A DNA stretch of 64,000 bases from Neoceratodus forsteri (taxonomy: Eukaryota; Chordata; Ceratodontiformes; Ceratodontidae), in contig JADMNL010000022.1 in the NCBI GenBank assembly GCA_016271365.2, forward strand, positions 220,510,501 to 220,574,500. The letters run 5' to 3'. The position numbers and the translations under genes are program-made. Shown here piece by piece: positions 35,781 to 45,867 of this stretch. Below the pieces are notes generated by a model. It was not told the DNA's origin and ran no database searches. It worked only from the letters and a program-made list of their open reading frames with translations. Each line of letters opens with the position of its first letter. The stretch's first letter is position 1.

Positions 35781-36110
35781 ATGTTATCATGCTGCAAAGC
35801 AGACACAGCACAAACCCACTCCAGTGCAGATCGGGAGATGCAACACGAGGGGGAGGAGAAAGTCAGAAGGTGGGATATTCACTATTCTAACTCCATGGAG
35901 GACACAACTCGGGTGGGTAAGGTTGTAAAGGGGGATATTTTCTATTCTAACTCTGGGGTATTCAACTTGGGGAGGCATGACAGTGAGCATGAGAACAATG
36001 AAAAGAACCTTACAGAATCAAACCCAGATCTGCTGGATACAGCAACCCATTCAGAAGCTATGACTCTAGCCTGTACAGTACACTACCTGCATGGTGGATT
36101 GACGGCACAC
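35780..36110 (-). mobile_element. Possible tRNA-derived (MIR-like) SINE
   Basis: On the minus strand a B-box-like GGGTTTGATTCT (36025-36014) lies about 55 bp after GTAGTGTACTGTACAGGC, which resembles the MIR head. It is followed by two roughly 63 bp direct repeats holding GGATATT and CTATTCTAACTC (35870-35955). The family is not established. Confidence 0.35.
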
Positions 36111-36119
36111 ACACTAGCA

Positions 36120-38540
36120 GACTTAAACTGATCAGCATGAGTGAAACCAGCTACAAGTATGGTGCTATAATATTCATGCTTTTATGTCAATGTAGCTGTT
36201 TTCACTCATACTATTCTTCTCAGTTCCACATCCCTGAGCTGCTATGTCAATGCGATCTTGATGGTATATCCCTCAAACGCTCCTGTATGAGAACACACTG
36301 TACTCAGGACAAGAGGTACAATAGTTCAGTGGGCTGACTGTCTGAAATACCATCAATGATTTATAAGTAATAAAAACAGTCTGCAGTCCCAGCCTGGGAA
36401 TGCTGTTTCCCATGATCTCTGCTGCAGTGGAGAAGGGGATGCACTATGTGGCTAGACCAGGCTTACTAGTGAAAGCCAGTTGCTGTCACAGCTCTGCCCA
36501 CCTTGCAGTGTTCCCCAGATATGTTTAGGGTACCAAGGGACAGCAAATGCCACCAACGTGCATCTCAGTGCAAAGCAGAAAAGTGAAAGTCAGGTATATG
36601 CCAGCCCCCAGTCAGACTTGGTCCCCAAGTGATTGTTGCAGAAAATACATATTTTTGTTTCTCAACCAAGAATCTTCTTTAACAAAAACAAACAAAAAAG
36701 TTAATTAAAACAAACTCTGCATACTATAAACTATTAACAGTTATATACCCACATTATTATGGTTCTTACTATGTTTAGAATCATCTGGCTCAGATAAGCT
36801 ACTGGACTAACAAAGCAACTGATTTCCACATAATTGCACTTCTAAGCAATAGGCAATCTGAACCAAAATGTCACATTTTAGGAACATACATGCAACCAGT
36901 CCCTTATACTTCTATGGTATGACTGTGATATCTTACAAATATTTTTAAGTATTAGCTTCCCAACAAATGTGGTTTCTATAGCAAATAAAGGCAGAGTTCA
37001 GATAAAAAAAGAAACTTGTTTTAATAAGTTCTCAAACTTTGTTTTTGTCACATCCCAATGTTCTGAAATGTCAGTGGAACGTCTGCCCACACATTTATGG
37101 AAGAAGTACTATAGACATAGGTCACCACTGGAAATGGTACATTGCATCTCGACTTGGCTATCCTAGGTAAATATATTATATACCTGCCAATAAAGACATA
37201 ACAAGAGAACTATAGAACTGGGCTATATGTTACTGTGCCACAGCAGTGTGGACAGTCTCTGCACAATGCAAGGAGAAAAAGATGGCTTTTCATATAAAAT
37301 AGTTCCATGATGAGATGCTAATTTCCTGTTAGAGCCTTCCATGGGATTGAGGTCATTTACATGTAGATGTTTATAAATGGCAACTTTTTTTTATAATTTA
37401 CATTATATGCTCCACACACTACCCTGGCCCCCTTCCTCTGGGTTGGATCCCGCCCTCACCTCCTCATGTCCCTTCTTACATTCCCTTATTTCAATTTCAA
37501 GCCCTTGGTTTGCTCCCCTTGTGGTGGGTCCAGGCAGATCAAACCCACCTCTTACTGGGTACAGAGGTAGCAGTTCTCCAGGTGGAGGAGAACTGGACAA
37601 TGGCTAGGGTCAGGGCTTGAGTATAGCCATGTCATCCTGCTCAGGGAGGGTGTTTCTTTCTTTCTGGCCCCACCACTTGGGACATCATGGTTTGAGCCCA
37701 GGTGTCATGCATGCCAAGTATGATGAGCATAGCTCCACCAGCATCATCCCTCCCTGCAGCAGTACTATTGCATCACCACCTGTGGTCCTCCAGGCAGTAC
37801 TGTAGAGGCCACAGAAACCCCTCTCCCCGGAGGAAGAGCATGCCCTCTGGGATGCTTCATCTTTCTCCCCAGCACCTGACGACTAAAGCTCATTCCCAAA
37901 CTCAGGTCACCAGCTTTGGGAGTGATAGCGCTACCACTGCAATGCCAGGCCAGCTCAATAAATGGCGATGTATCAAATCAGTGCTTACAGTGCTAACACC
38001 ATTGGGATGCCCAAATGTCTACTTTGCTCCATGGCAGCCCATTATTTCTATTGAATGTAATAGCCTAATGTTGCCAGCAGGGGGTTGTGCTTTGTCCCTG
38101 AGTAGCTTTTAGTGTTCTGTTTTGGGCTGCTCACCAGGGGGTATTGTAGACATCGGCTGAATTAGGCAAGAGCCCACATGAACTGAGATCCACCACTCTC
38201 GTAAAATTATACAAGGGTTCCTGCACTACTGCCATCCTTGTCTACCGAATACTATTAGAGAATTCTACCACCTGTGAATGGCAGTTCCCCCTCTAAAAAA
38301 TCTGGATGGGAGAGTTCCCCCACATAAACATTTCCAGTCAAACCACTGATTTTAAACCATTCTTACACACTCAGTGTCTGCTCTAGTGTTTTCTAAATAG
38401 CAGACTTTGTGCCTTAGGTAAAATTACTGGAGGAAAGAGACTTTACTATGAAAACCTCAACTGTAAAACAATGGCCCATTTTCACACTAGGCAGAGTGCA
38501 GCAGGAAATGAGTGCAGTGGCAGTGGGGCTAATGAATCTC
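36120..38540. other. Noncoding stretch, no gene recognised
   Basis: Mixed composition. 37400-38100 is GC-richer and has open frames on both strands, none with a domain signature. There are no convincing splice-bounded exons. Confidence 0.35.
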
Positions 38541-38775
38541 AGTATAGTATATGGCATATGTGATATATCTATACCTTATATTTCGTGTATGATGTATGCA
38601 TATTGCAACATAACATTTACAATGTATATTATAAGCCTCACTGTATAATGTGTGTATTTCATTATGCTGCGTATGTGTTTTATCATATAATGCTATGTTT
38701 TAATTTATACAATAGGGTGAAATGATATGCCATTCTTTATTTCGCATAAAACCACCACCATGAGATATCATATTC

Positions 38776-38803
38776 TGATAGCTGGAGTTATCTCCAGTTA
38801 TCA
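38776..38803. repeat. 28 bp palindrome
   Basis: TGATAGCTGGA, then GTTATC, then TCCAGTTATCA: nearly perfect dyad symmetry. It lies just left of the foldback at 38824-38970 and may be part of the same element. Confidence 0.7.
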
Positions 38804-38823
38804 TGCCTGTAATGTATAGTGGA

Positions 38824-38970
38824 TACATGATGTGCACTCATGTAATATGGAAAATATTTTTACTCCTTCACAGTGACCTCTCTCTGCACCTCTTTACCAC
38901 TCATGAATATTCCAGAGGTCACTCTAAAGGAGGAAAATATTTTCCATATCACACTAGTGCCCATCATGTA
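38824..38970. mobile_element. Foldback element with 56 bp arms
   Basis: The left arm 38824-38880 (TACATGATGTGCACTCATG, then TATGGAAAATATTTT, then AGTGACCTC) and the right arm 38915-38970 are reverse complements at roughly 85%. They enclose a 34 bp loop, so the stem is continuous over most of the element. No target-site duplication was identified. Confidence 0.8.
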
Positions 38971-39285
38971 GCCCTGGTATAGTATATAAGTGTTTCATTA
39001 AATTATATATGTGTAGTGTTTCAGTTCATCATCTGTGTGATAAGCATGTTTCCTAAAGAGTCTTAAAAACTGCATGCTGAACAATGTCAATGTAATTATT
39101 TACATGACTCTATGTATCTGTATTGAATGTTCCCAAACATGACTACCATCTGTGGGAATTGTATGCATTTTCAACCTTTAACTTTGTAATGATTACTAAT
39201 TGTACTTGTGATCTTTTCCTGTTGTCCCAGGTCATCCCTGTTAATGGGCCTTGTGCCCAGTGGGCCTTACTCAGTTATCCTAGAT

Positions 39286-39331
39286 CTAACTAATTAACTA
39301 ACTAACTAACTAACTAACCAACTAACTAACT
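39286..39331. repeat. (TAAC)n microsatellite
   Basis: About eleven TAAC units with two interruptions. Confidence 0.9.
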
Positions 39332-39607
39332 TATCTAATATTGGTGCTTTACTGTACCACTTATTTCATTATATGATGTATGCATTTCAGTAGTCTATGC
39401 ATGCATTTCACTATATAGTATAGAGTATGTAGTTCACTACATAGTGTCTGCAGTTCACTATATAGTGTGTGAGTTTCACTCTATAATGTGTTTGTTTCAA
39501 CATATAATGCATGCATCTAATTATGTAGTGTATGTATTTTACTATACAGTGAATATAGCCAGAAGATATAAATTATGTCCTTATGGCAGTCCATATGCCC
39601 ATGCCCC

Positions 39608-39609
39608 TC

Positions 39610-39641
<32 letters not shown>

Positions 39642-39650
39642 GTCTCTGTC
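39608..39650. repeat. (TC)n microsatellite
   Basis: CTCTCT run of about 22 bp followed by TGTCTC variants. Confidence 0.9.
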
Positions 39651-39659
39651 ATACTATCT

Positions 39660-40410
39660 CTCCCCCATGTGCTATATCTCTGTCTCCCACACTTTTTGGT
39701 GTTGGCTTTCAACTGCACTCTACCGCCTCCTTTCCCTAGACCTGCTCTCTATCCCAGTTTCCTCCCCATCCCCACGCTACCATGCATGTCCCCTCCCGTC
39801 ATGCAAATTCCAACGCTCCTCTCACTCCAACCCTTATTTTTCACTGGCCTGACCTCCTTGGCCTCTTCCCTTCCTGCAATAGCACTCTGGTCCATTCCCA
39901 TTTTTCTCCCGAGAGCAAAGCCCCCTCATCCCTAGGTCTTCCTCCTCACTGACCTGTCCACCTCAGCCACTTTCCTTCCCCTGGCTATGTCCAGGACCAA
40001 CCTCATAACTCCCTGAAGAGCAAGAGCCCCCCCACTCTTTTCCTCTCAGACCTGTCCTCTATCACCCCTTCCCCTCTTCCTGCTTCATCCAAACCCAACT
40101 CAGTATTTCCTCTAGGAACATGAGACCTCCCCTGCCCCACCAGGGAATGCACTGGCTCTCCCTTCCCTCCCTCCTCTGCACCTGCCTCTCTCCCTCCCTG
40201 CATAAAGTTGTCCCCCGAGTTGTACCCACTTCCTTTGCTAAGTCCCTCTCTCCCCTGGACCCTCCCACTCTAAGCTCCCTCTTCCTTGCCCTCCATTCCC
40301 TTTCCTCATAACATGACTCCCATTTCTCCTGCCGGCGCTCGTGCAGCCTCCGTATCCTGTCACCCCCAAGACTTATGCCTGGGAGTAAGTCCTCCCCCTC
40401 TCTTACCTGC
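39660..40410. other. C/T-rich block, left part
   Basis: Pyrimidine-rich plus strand (CCTCCC, CTCTCC motifs) without a recognisable protein. It continues in composition at 42250-43340, so a CR1 (40411-42240) appears to have inserted into it. CCCCCTCTTACNTGC-like sequence is present on both sides (40395 and 42236). Confidence 0.45.
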
Positions 40411-42240
40411 TTAACATAGAAACATAGAAACATAGACTTTGATGGCAGATAAGGACCACTTGGCCCATCTAGTCTGCCCATTTCCCTACCTACAGGATAG
40501 GCTGCAGATCCTAGTTAACCAACAGCCTATTTCTTTCTACCCCCACAAAGAATTGCCTTATGTCTGTCCCATGCATTCTTGAATTCTCCCACAGTTTTAG
40601 ACCCTACAACCTCCTCAGGAAGGCTGTTCCATGCATCCACTACCCTCTCGGTGAAATAATGCTTCCTCACTTGCCCCTAGACGCCCCCATCCTTAAATTG
40701 TGTCCCCTTGTTCTTACGTCTCTTTTCTGAAAGATGCTACCCTCTTGGACTTTGTTGATTCCACTGAGGTACTTAAAAGTTTCTATCATGCCCCACCTCT
40801 CCCTTCTTTCCTCAAGGGTATACATATTAAGCTCCTTTAGTCTCTCCTCATACGACTTCTCTTGCAGACCCTGCACCATTTTAGTTGCCCTCCTCTGACT
40901 GCCTCTATCCTGTCTATGTCCTTATGGAGATGGGGTTCCAGAACTGGACACAGTACTCCAGATGGGGTCTCACCAACTGTCTGTACAGAAGGATAACAAC
41001 TTCCTGTTTTCTGCTGCTGATGCCTCTCCCTATGCATCCCAGTATACCCCCAGCCCTCCCTATTGCCTTCTCACATTGCTCGCTAACGTTAAGGTCATCT
41101 GATATGATTACCCTCAGGTCCCTTTCCTTTTATGTTGTTGTTACTACCTCACCCCCATTGTGTATTCTTCCCCTGGGTTCTTGTTTCCCAGGTGCATTAT
41201 TTTGCACTTCTTTGCATTGAATCCTAGCTGCCATACTTCTGACCATTCCTCCAACCTTGCCAAGTCCCTTCTCATCCTTTCCATGCCTCCTGTGTATCAA
41301 CCCTGTTGCAGATCTTTGTGTCATCTGCAAAGGGCATACTTTTCCTTCCAGTCCTCTGCAATGTCACTTATGAAGACATTAAAAGACTGGACCCAATACT
41401 GAACCCTGCGGTACCCCACTAGTAACCCTCTTTCTTCAGAGTGGACTCCATTTACAATTACTTTCTGTGTCCTGTTGTCCAGCCAATGTTTTACCCAGGC
41501 TACCACCCTGGGACCCACTCCCAGGCTGGTTAATTTGACTATTAATCTTTTGTGTGGGGACTGTGTCAAATGTCTTGCTAAAGTCTAGGTAGGCCATGTC
41601 CACAGCCCCTCTCTGGTCTACTACTTTGATCACCCAGTCAAAGAAATCTATAAGATTCATCTGACATGACCTTCCTGCTGTGAACCCATGCTGCCTTGGG
41701 TCCTGTGCCCCACTGGCCTCTAGGTACTCAACTATTCTTTCCTTCAGAAGTGACTACATCACTTTCCCTACCACAGAGGTCAAACTGACAGGTCTGTAGT
41801 TTCCTGCCTCTGTCTTGGTCCCACTTTTGTGAAGGGGAATCATCCCCTTCCTCCAGTCCTCCGGTCCCACCATCCTCCCATGATTTATTAAAAAAAGAGT
41901 AGCCAGTGGTTCACTAGTTCCCATAATTCTTTTTAGAATTCTGGGGTGAATTCCATCAGGCCCCATTGCTTTGTCCACCTTCAGTTTTAGGAGTTCTTGC
42001 AGAACCCTTTCTTCTGTGAAAGGACTGGGATCAACCCCCCTATCAAGAGTGCTTCTGTTAATTGGTTTAGGCACTTTCATCTCCTCTTTTGTGAATACTG
42101 AGTAGAAATATTCATTCAGTATCCTTGCTTTTTCACTGTCCCCCTCTGCCCACCCACCATTCATTTTATTCAGCCTCACTATCCCTCCCTTTGTCTTTCT
42201 ACGCTTGCTGATGTACCTGCTGAGTCCATTTCCATCCCCC
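40411..42240 (-). mobile_element. CR1 LINE, 5'-truncated, RT and 3' end
   Basis: The plus-strand face starts AACATAGAAACATAGAAAC (the octamer tail of CR1). Going upward on the minus strand: the C-terminal region, a palm region reading AYLDFSKTFDTVP near 41560, and an RT core with VLQELLKLKVDKAMGPDGIH near 41980 and NYRPVSLTSVVGKVM near 41790. The FADD region at 41320-41335 reads across a 1 bp deletion (ALCR then stop). CR1 copies are usually 5'-truncated, as here. It lies in the same orientation as the copy at 56112-58240 and is clearly related to it. Confidence 0.88.
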
Positions 42241-42249
42241 TCTTACTTG

Positions 42250-43340
42250 CCTCCAGGGGAGCCTCCACCTTTCCATATTCCCCTCCCTCACTTGTCAGTG
42301 TCAGGGGGTGTGAATCTGTTATTATGCTCTATGACATTTGTCCGGCCTCCCCTGCTGACTCACACCCCCCTATCAGTTCTCTTTTGCCCATATCCCAGTG
42401 TCCTTCTCCTGTCCTCTTGCCAGGCCCCATGTTTCTTATTTCTCCTAACCTCATGCCAGTCCCTCTGGTTCTTATTTTGTTCAGAGCCACCCCAACCCAT
42501 GACCCCTGGTGCTCCCTCCTTCCTCCAGAGTCCTTCCACCCCACATTTTGGTAGTGCAGTCCCTGCACTCATGCCATTCTTCTCCTGTCTGTTCCTCCCA
42601 ATTAGGGGTGCCTCCCACCTGAGCCACTACCAGCTTTACCATTTTTTTCCCCTACTGCCCCAACCCACTACCCCACAGAGCCACCCTCCTTTCACCTCCC
42701 TTCCTCCCCAACACCCACCTTAGCCATGTGACCTCCTCCGTGAGATGTGCCAACCATTGGCACACCATACAACCCCCCCATCTTCCAGGCCAGGGCTAGC
42801 ACTATGTCCGACCCACACCCTACACACCTCAATAACCTTCCAAAGATACCAGCCCTCATGCTCTGTGGACCCTGCCCCATCTCTCTCCTATTCAGCTTCT
42901 CCATCCCCAATTGTCCCAACAGTGCCAAAGCACATCTGAACCCCCACGATGCCCATTGGGCCAGCTGCAAATAAAGACTGCCCTTACAGGCGTGGTGAAA
43001 ACTGTCCATACAGCAAAGCACAGATACTGTGCTGCAGCCCCACCTCCAGAGCCCCCAGTGTGTGACGCCTATTCAGTTTTTATGGATTTGTAGTGCACAG
43101 CTCCTTCTTTCCTGATTGTTCACCCTGCCTACTCTGTACAGCCGGAAGGCTCCTTCAATCCATCGCCTCCTCTCCTGAACGGGGCTCCTGCCCAGCCCCC
43201 TGCCTTATGTCTCCTTTCACAGCTCTGGAAGTACAATTGAAAGTCCATATTCCTCTGGGCCAATCACAGGTCTATAGACTGTAGGCTCCTCCCACTTCCA
43301 GCATTTAACAGCAGTCGGGTGGGGAAGGCGGTTGGGCCAA
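42250..43340. other. C/T-rich block, right part
   Basis: Continuation of the pyrimidine-rich block. Proline/serine-rich frames on the plus strand and glycine/arginine-rich frames on the minus strand reflect composition only. No start, domain or splice structure supports a gene. Confidence 0.4.
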
Positions 43341-43344
43341 ATAT

Positions 43345-44000
43345 CCTGCCCCCTCTGCTGCAGCAGCCCAATTGGCTGCCAGTTCATCCTCTGCACTGCT
43401 GCTTCAGGCCTACCAATTTGCAAGCCCCTGCCAGCTGACCTCCACTAAGGCCACTCTCTGCTTTTTTGCAGAATGACTGTAGGCCTCAGGCCAATTGCTG
43501 CCCTTCATTGTGGCGCTCACCACTTTTCCCAGAGGCTGCCAACTATAAACCCTGATCCAACAGTGCCGGCACAACTCCATCTGTGAGTCTGGAGTAGCAG
43601 CCTGCTGCGTAGCACTTTAAGGCCTGGCCACACACTCCAAAACTCATGCCACTGGCTCCAATTAGATGAAAATCCTGTTCCTCTGCTGCAGCAGCCCAAC
43701 TGGCTTCTGGTTTCTCCTCTGCATTGCACCTTCAGGTCCACCAATTGTGAGCCACCTGCCAGCCGACCTCTGCTACGGCCGCTCATCACTTTCTCAGGGC
43801 CACCAGCTGCAAGCCCCAGACCAATCCACCCCCATTGCAGCTGCTCACTGCTTCTCCTAGAGCCGTGAGACTGTGAGCCCCGATCCGAAAAGTGCCTGGC
43901 ACAGCTCCTCTGTAAGTTTGTAGTAGTGGCCAGGGCACATGCGGCTTTTAAGGCCTGCCCACACTCCAAAACACCGCCACTGGCTACAATTGCTGAAAAT
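43345..44000. repeat. Two tandem copies of a 328 bp GC-rich unit
   Basis: CCTGCCCCCTCTGCTGCAGCAG opens unit 1 at 43345, CCTGTTCCTCTGCTGCAGCAG opens unit 2 at 43674, and CCTGCCCCTTTGCTGCA opens a third partial unit at 44001. Collinear matches inside the units include CTGCCAGC(T/C)GACCTC, AGTGCC(T)GGCACA and TTTAAGGCCTG(G)CCACAC. Confidence 0.85.
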
Positions 44001-44129
44001 CCTGCCCCTTTGCTGCATTATTATGCTTGGTATGGGTGAGTTGACTGTGAGGTCTAAGTAGGGACATGGTTAGCAGAATGTAGCTCCAGTTCAAGGGATT
44101 CCATAAACAGCTCACTCCATCCTAAAGGA

Positions 44130-45225
44130 TTTGTATAGACATGATGCTTTGAATTTGTTATAAACAGTAAACAATAGATGTGCTTTTGTGCAGATTTCCA
44201 AGATTATTGTCACGTTTATTGTGTGTGAGAATCAGCTATGCTAAAAGCTGAGTAGTGAAATGGCAAGTAGGATGCTGTACCAAGCTTTCTTTAGTCAGTT
44301 TACTCCCCCAACACACACACACACTTGGATTGGAATGCCCATGATGATTTATGCTGTTTAGTGTTGTACAAAACTGAGTAATTTTGTAATGCAAAATATT
44401 TCATGAAATTTACGCAATTCATGAAATATTTTGCAGGTGCAAAATGTGAAATTTTACCAAAAAATTGCTAAATTTTGCCGGATAATTGCAAAATGTCACC
44501 GAAAAATGTGAAATTGTACCATAAGATGCAACATTTTGCAATTGTTCAGGAAATTTTGAAATTTGCAGCCACATTTTCACAATTTTCAAGCAAAATTTCA
44601 CAACTTTTAATCAAAATTTCACATTGTGCACCCAAACAATATTTCATGAAATGTGCGAATATTGCAAAATATTCTATGTGGCTAAATTGCCAATTATGTG
44701 GCAATTCCACTGGTGAAATGTTATTTTGCAACCTCTCTAGCTGTGTTTAGTGCTTTTGACAGCAAGTGTGTTGACAGAAATGACACAAATTGGAAAGTTA
44801 TTTGCCTTTGTGTGTCATATTTTCGTTCTACAGCAGATGTTCCTCTCCTTTCTTATGAGCATTTAAAGTATTTTTCCTCATTTCAACACTATGATATTAA
44901 CAAGACTAGAATAACACAGAAGTAACTGTCACTGGCTGGTTATATGGGATGTGTCTTAAGCAACACTATGACATTAATAAGACTAGAATAACATAAATAA
45001 CTGTTAGTGGTCTGTTAAATGGGATGTACAGTAGCTTAATCTAGCTATGACTTTTTAGCTGTTGTCTACATGTTGCGGTTGTATTAATCATTGGTAGGCT
45101 TCACTGTTTTATTGACGTTGATGTGAGAACAGCGGTGTAGCTCTATGTAGTGTGCTTGGCTACAGCTAGTTCAGAAAGCTGCAGCTTTTCTTTTCACTTA
45201 CGTAGTCTGCAACTTAGAAGAAAAA
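44130..45225. repeat. Unclassified interspersed unit, copy 1 (filled site)
   Basis: Aligns with 59380-60070: shared GAGTAGTGA, TTAGTCAGT, ACCCCCAA, CCATGATG, a segment near 44765-44920 versus 59630-59785, and GGCTA(C/T)AGCTAGT. Here it is interrupted by a 381 bp element with a direct repeat at its borders. It is either a dispersed repeat family or an old duplication. Confidence 0.65.
44364..44744. mobile_element. Non-autonomous hAT-like element, copy 2, with 8-9 bp TSD
   Basis: TGTTTAGTG occurs at 44355-44363 and 44744-44752, flanking the element; the homologous region at 59600-59620 lacks it. The interior consists of GAAATATTTTGC, CATGAAATATT and related units that pair in both orientations. 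The family is shared with 32315-32640 and 54965-55280. The 8 bp duplication suggests hAT, but the exact terminus is ambiguous by a few bases. Confidence 0.7.
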
Positions 45226-45258
45226 CATTTAGACATTTTGCTAGACAGCTGCTCCCCC

Positions 45259-45296
<38 letters not shown>
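45259..45296. repeat. (TA)n(CA)n microsatellite
   Basis: TATATATATATA followed by about thirteen CA units. Confidence 0.95.
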
Positions 45297-45309
45297 TCCA
45301 CAGGCATAT

Positions 45310-45790
45310 GTAGACAAAGTTGGCTGGGAAGCCAAGTTTCAAAGAAATACAAAATCAAACGTACCCCCATAATAAAGCAGAAAAAAGAACAGCTTCCCTT
45401 CCAGGGTTTCAGTAGAAAAGACCACTTCAATTGGGCATGATTATTGGAAAAGTTAAAAACTTTAATGCATTCTAATTCCACAAACAGGTACACAGCAAAC
45501 TGTGAAATAATCAATAGCACTTCCCAGGCATCAACGTTTCACGACCTAACCATCTCTTTCTCATTCTTTTTTCTGCTTTCTTGTGTTTTTCACTTGATGG
45601 CTCCTTCATATATGCTCTGAAACCATGAGGACTTATTGGAAGTTACAATTCCATAATGCAAAGCATGGCTATAAATCACCAGAAAATATGCTGGTTCATT
45701 CCTGCCAGAAATGCATTGCACCTTTACAGACTGTGTGAGAGGCCTTTCGCACCATGCAATTCTGCTTAAAGTTGAACCAGCGTAACATTT
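45310..45790. repeat. AAGCCAAGTTTCAAAGAAAT family, copy 1
   Basis: GGCTGGGAAGCCAAGTTTC and AAATACAAAATCAAACGTAC, then CCCCCATAATAAAGC, near 45320-45378. A reversed terminal block (GAGAGGCCTTTCGCACCATG, then TTCTGCTTAAAGTTGAACC) is at 45730-45776. Copies are at 55455-55660 (+) and 63425-63535 (-). The reversed block suggests inverted ends, so probably a DNA-transposon-derived family. Confidence 0.6.
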
Positions 45791-45867
45791 TAATGGTGAT
45801 TTTACATATACAGCAAATGATAGTTTGCATTATAGGCTATGTGCGATTTATATTTCTTTCATATATA

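Larger units (their letters stand above)
38540..39560. repeat. Minisatellite array B (inverted relative of array A)
   Basis: Units such as TGCATTTCACTATATAGT, GTAGTTCACTACATAGTG and GCAGTTCACTATATAGTG (39390-39470), with looser units at 38560-38720 and 38985-39050. They are the reverse complement of array A (34640-34990). A foldback element (38824-38970) and a (TAAC)n tract interrupt it. Confidence 0.7.

Noticed and set aside
39444..43969. Many Pro/Ser-rich (plus) and Gly/Arg-rich (minus) frames
   Set aside because: They reflect C/T-rich composition; no conserved domain, splice structure or start context.
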